A stretch of 6,723 nucleotides of DNA from DASWVC01 sp036401335 (GTDB taxonomy: Bacteria > Verrucomicrobiota > Verrucomicrobiia > Chthoniobacterales > JAFAMB01): the NCBI GenBank assembly GCA_036401335.1, contig DASWVC010000136.1:1-6723 (forward strand). The letters are read 5' to 3'. Under the pieces are notes generated by a model that was not told where the DNA came from, searched no databases, and worked only from the letters and a program-made list of their open reading frames with translations. A program made the position numbers and the translations under genes. This document shows positions 6,572 to 6,723 of this stretch, piece after piece (position 1 is the first letter of the stretch; each line of letters opens with the position of its first letter).

Positions 6572-6723
6572 ATGGCAGCCTTCGCCGCGACCGACCGACC
6601 CCGGGTGGAGATGCGGGGCATCGTCAAGACATTTGGGGGTGTCCATACCCTGGAAGGAGTGGACCTGAATATTTACCCCGGGGAGGTTCATGTCATCCTC
6701 GGGGAGAATGGGGCCGGCAAGTC
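6572..6723 (+). CDS. Sugar ABC importer ATP-binding protein, N-terminal fragment (runs off right edge)
   Basis: This is the start of an RbsA/AlsA/MglA-type ATPase, which energises uptake of a monosaccharide delivered by a periplasmic binding protein. Fifty codons are visible from ATG 6572. VEMRGIVKTFGGVHTLEGVDL (12-32) matches the family's opening strand and its aromatic stacking region near the nucleotide. PGEVHVILGENGAGK(S) (36-51) contains Walker A, GxxGxGK(S/T), cut by the window end after two bases of the Ser codon. Members normally have about 500 residues with two nucleotide-binding domains, so most of the gene lies outside. It lies 101 nt after the sugar-binding pseudogene, and a weak TAGG is the only ribosome-binding candidate. 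Which sugar is carried cannot be told from this fragment; the AlsB-like neighbour suggests allose or ribose. Confidence 0.9.
   Translation, partial: MAAFAATDRPRVEMRGIVKTFGGVHTLEGVDLNIYPGEVHVILGENGAGK

Noticed and set aside
1..6723. tRNA, rRNA, CRISPR array, insertion sequence or attachment site
   Set aside because: No cloverleaf, regularly spaced repeat, transposase motif or long terminal inverted repeat was seen on either strand.

Overview
The window is GC-rich bacterial DNA. A zinc-ribbon/TPR membrane Ser/Thr kinase sits directly behind an ECF-like sigma factor, beside a sugar ABC-importer locus. This mix suggests a soil or freshwater member of the Verrucomicrobiota, with Planctomycetota or Acidobacteriota as alternatives. 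That is an inference from gene content; no marker gene is present.

Left part (1-3498, minus strand): a two-gene signalling unit. A sigma-70-like promoter (about 3470-3498) precedes an ECF-type sigma factor (2671-3435). A large transmembrane Ser/Thr protein kinase (start 2604, running off the left edge) follows closely. The kinase has an N-terminal double-CxxC zinc ribbon, a complete catalytic domain, one membrane helix, a conserved SIAVLPF segment and TPR repeats. The likely logic is that the kinase senses something and controls the sigma factor.

Middle (3633-4376, minus strand): a single gene for a secreted protein of unrecognised family, with a clear signal peptide. A hairpin followed by TTTT about 50 nt past its stop looks like its terminator and separates it from the sigma/kinase unit. 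A 427-nt divergent region (4377-4803) follows. It holds hairpins, direct repeats and a strong Shine-Dalgarno sequence at 4557, which leaves the start of the next gene ambiguous.

Right part (4804-6723, plus strand): a D-2-hydroxyacid dehydrogenase with its catalytic Arg/Glu/His intact. Next comes an AlsB/RbsB-type sugar-binding protein that has lost its signal peptide and most of its N-terminal lobe and carries an in-frame TAG, so it is most likely a pseudogene. Last is the start of a sugar ABC-importer ATPase, cut by the window edge just at Walker A. This looks like a carbohydrate-uptake locus, perhaps for D-allose or a related sugar, whose binding-protein gene was damaged where the dehydrogenase gene now adjoins it. 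No tRNA, rRNA, CRISPR array or intact mobile element was seen.
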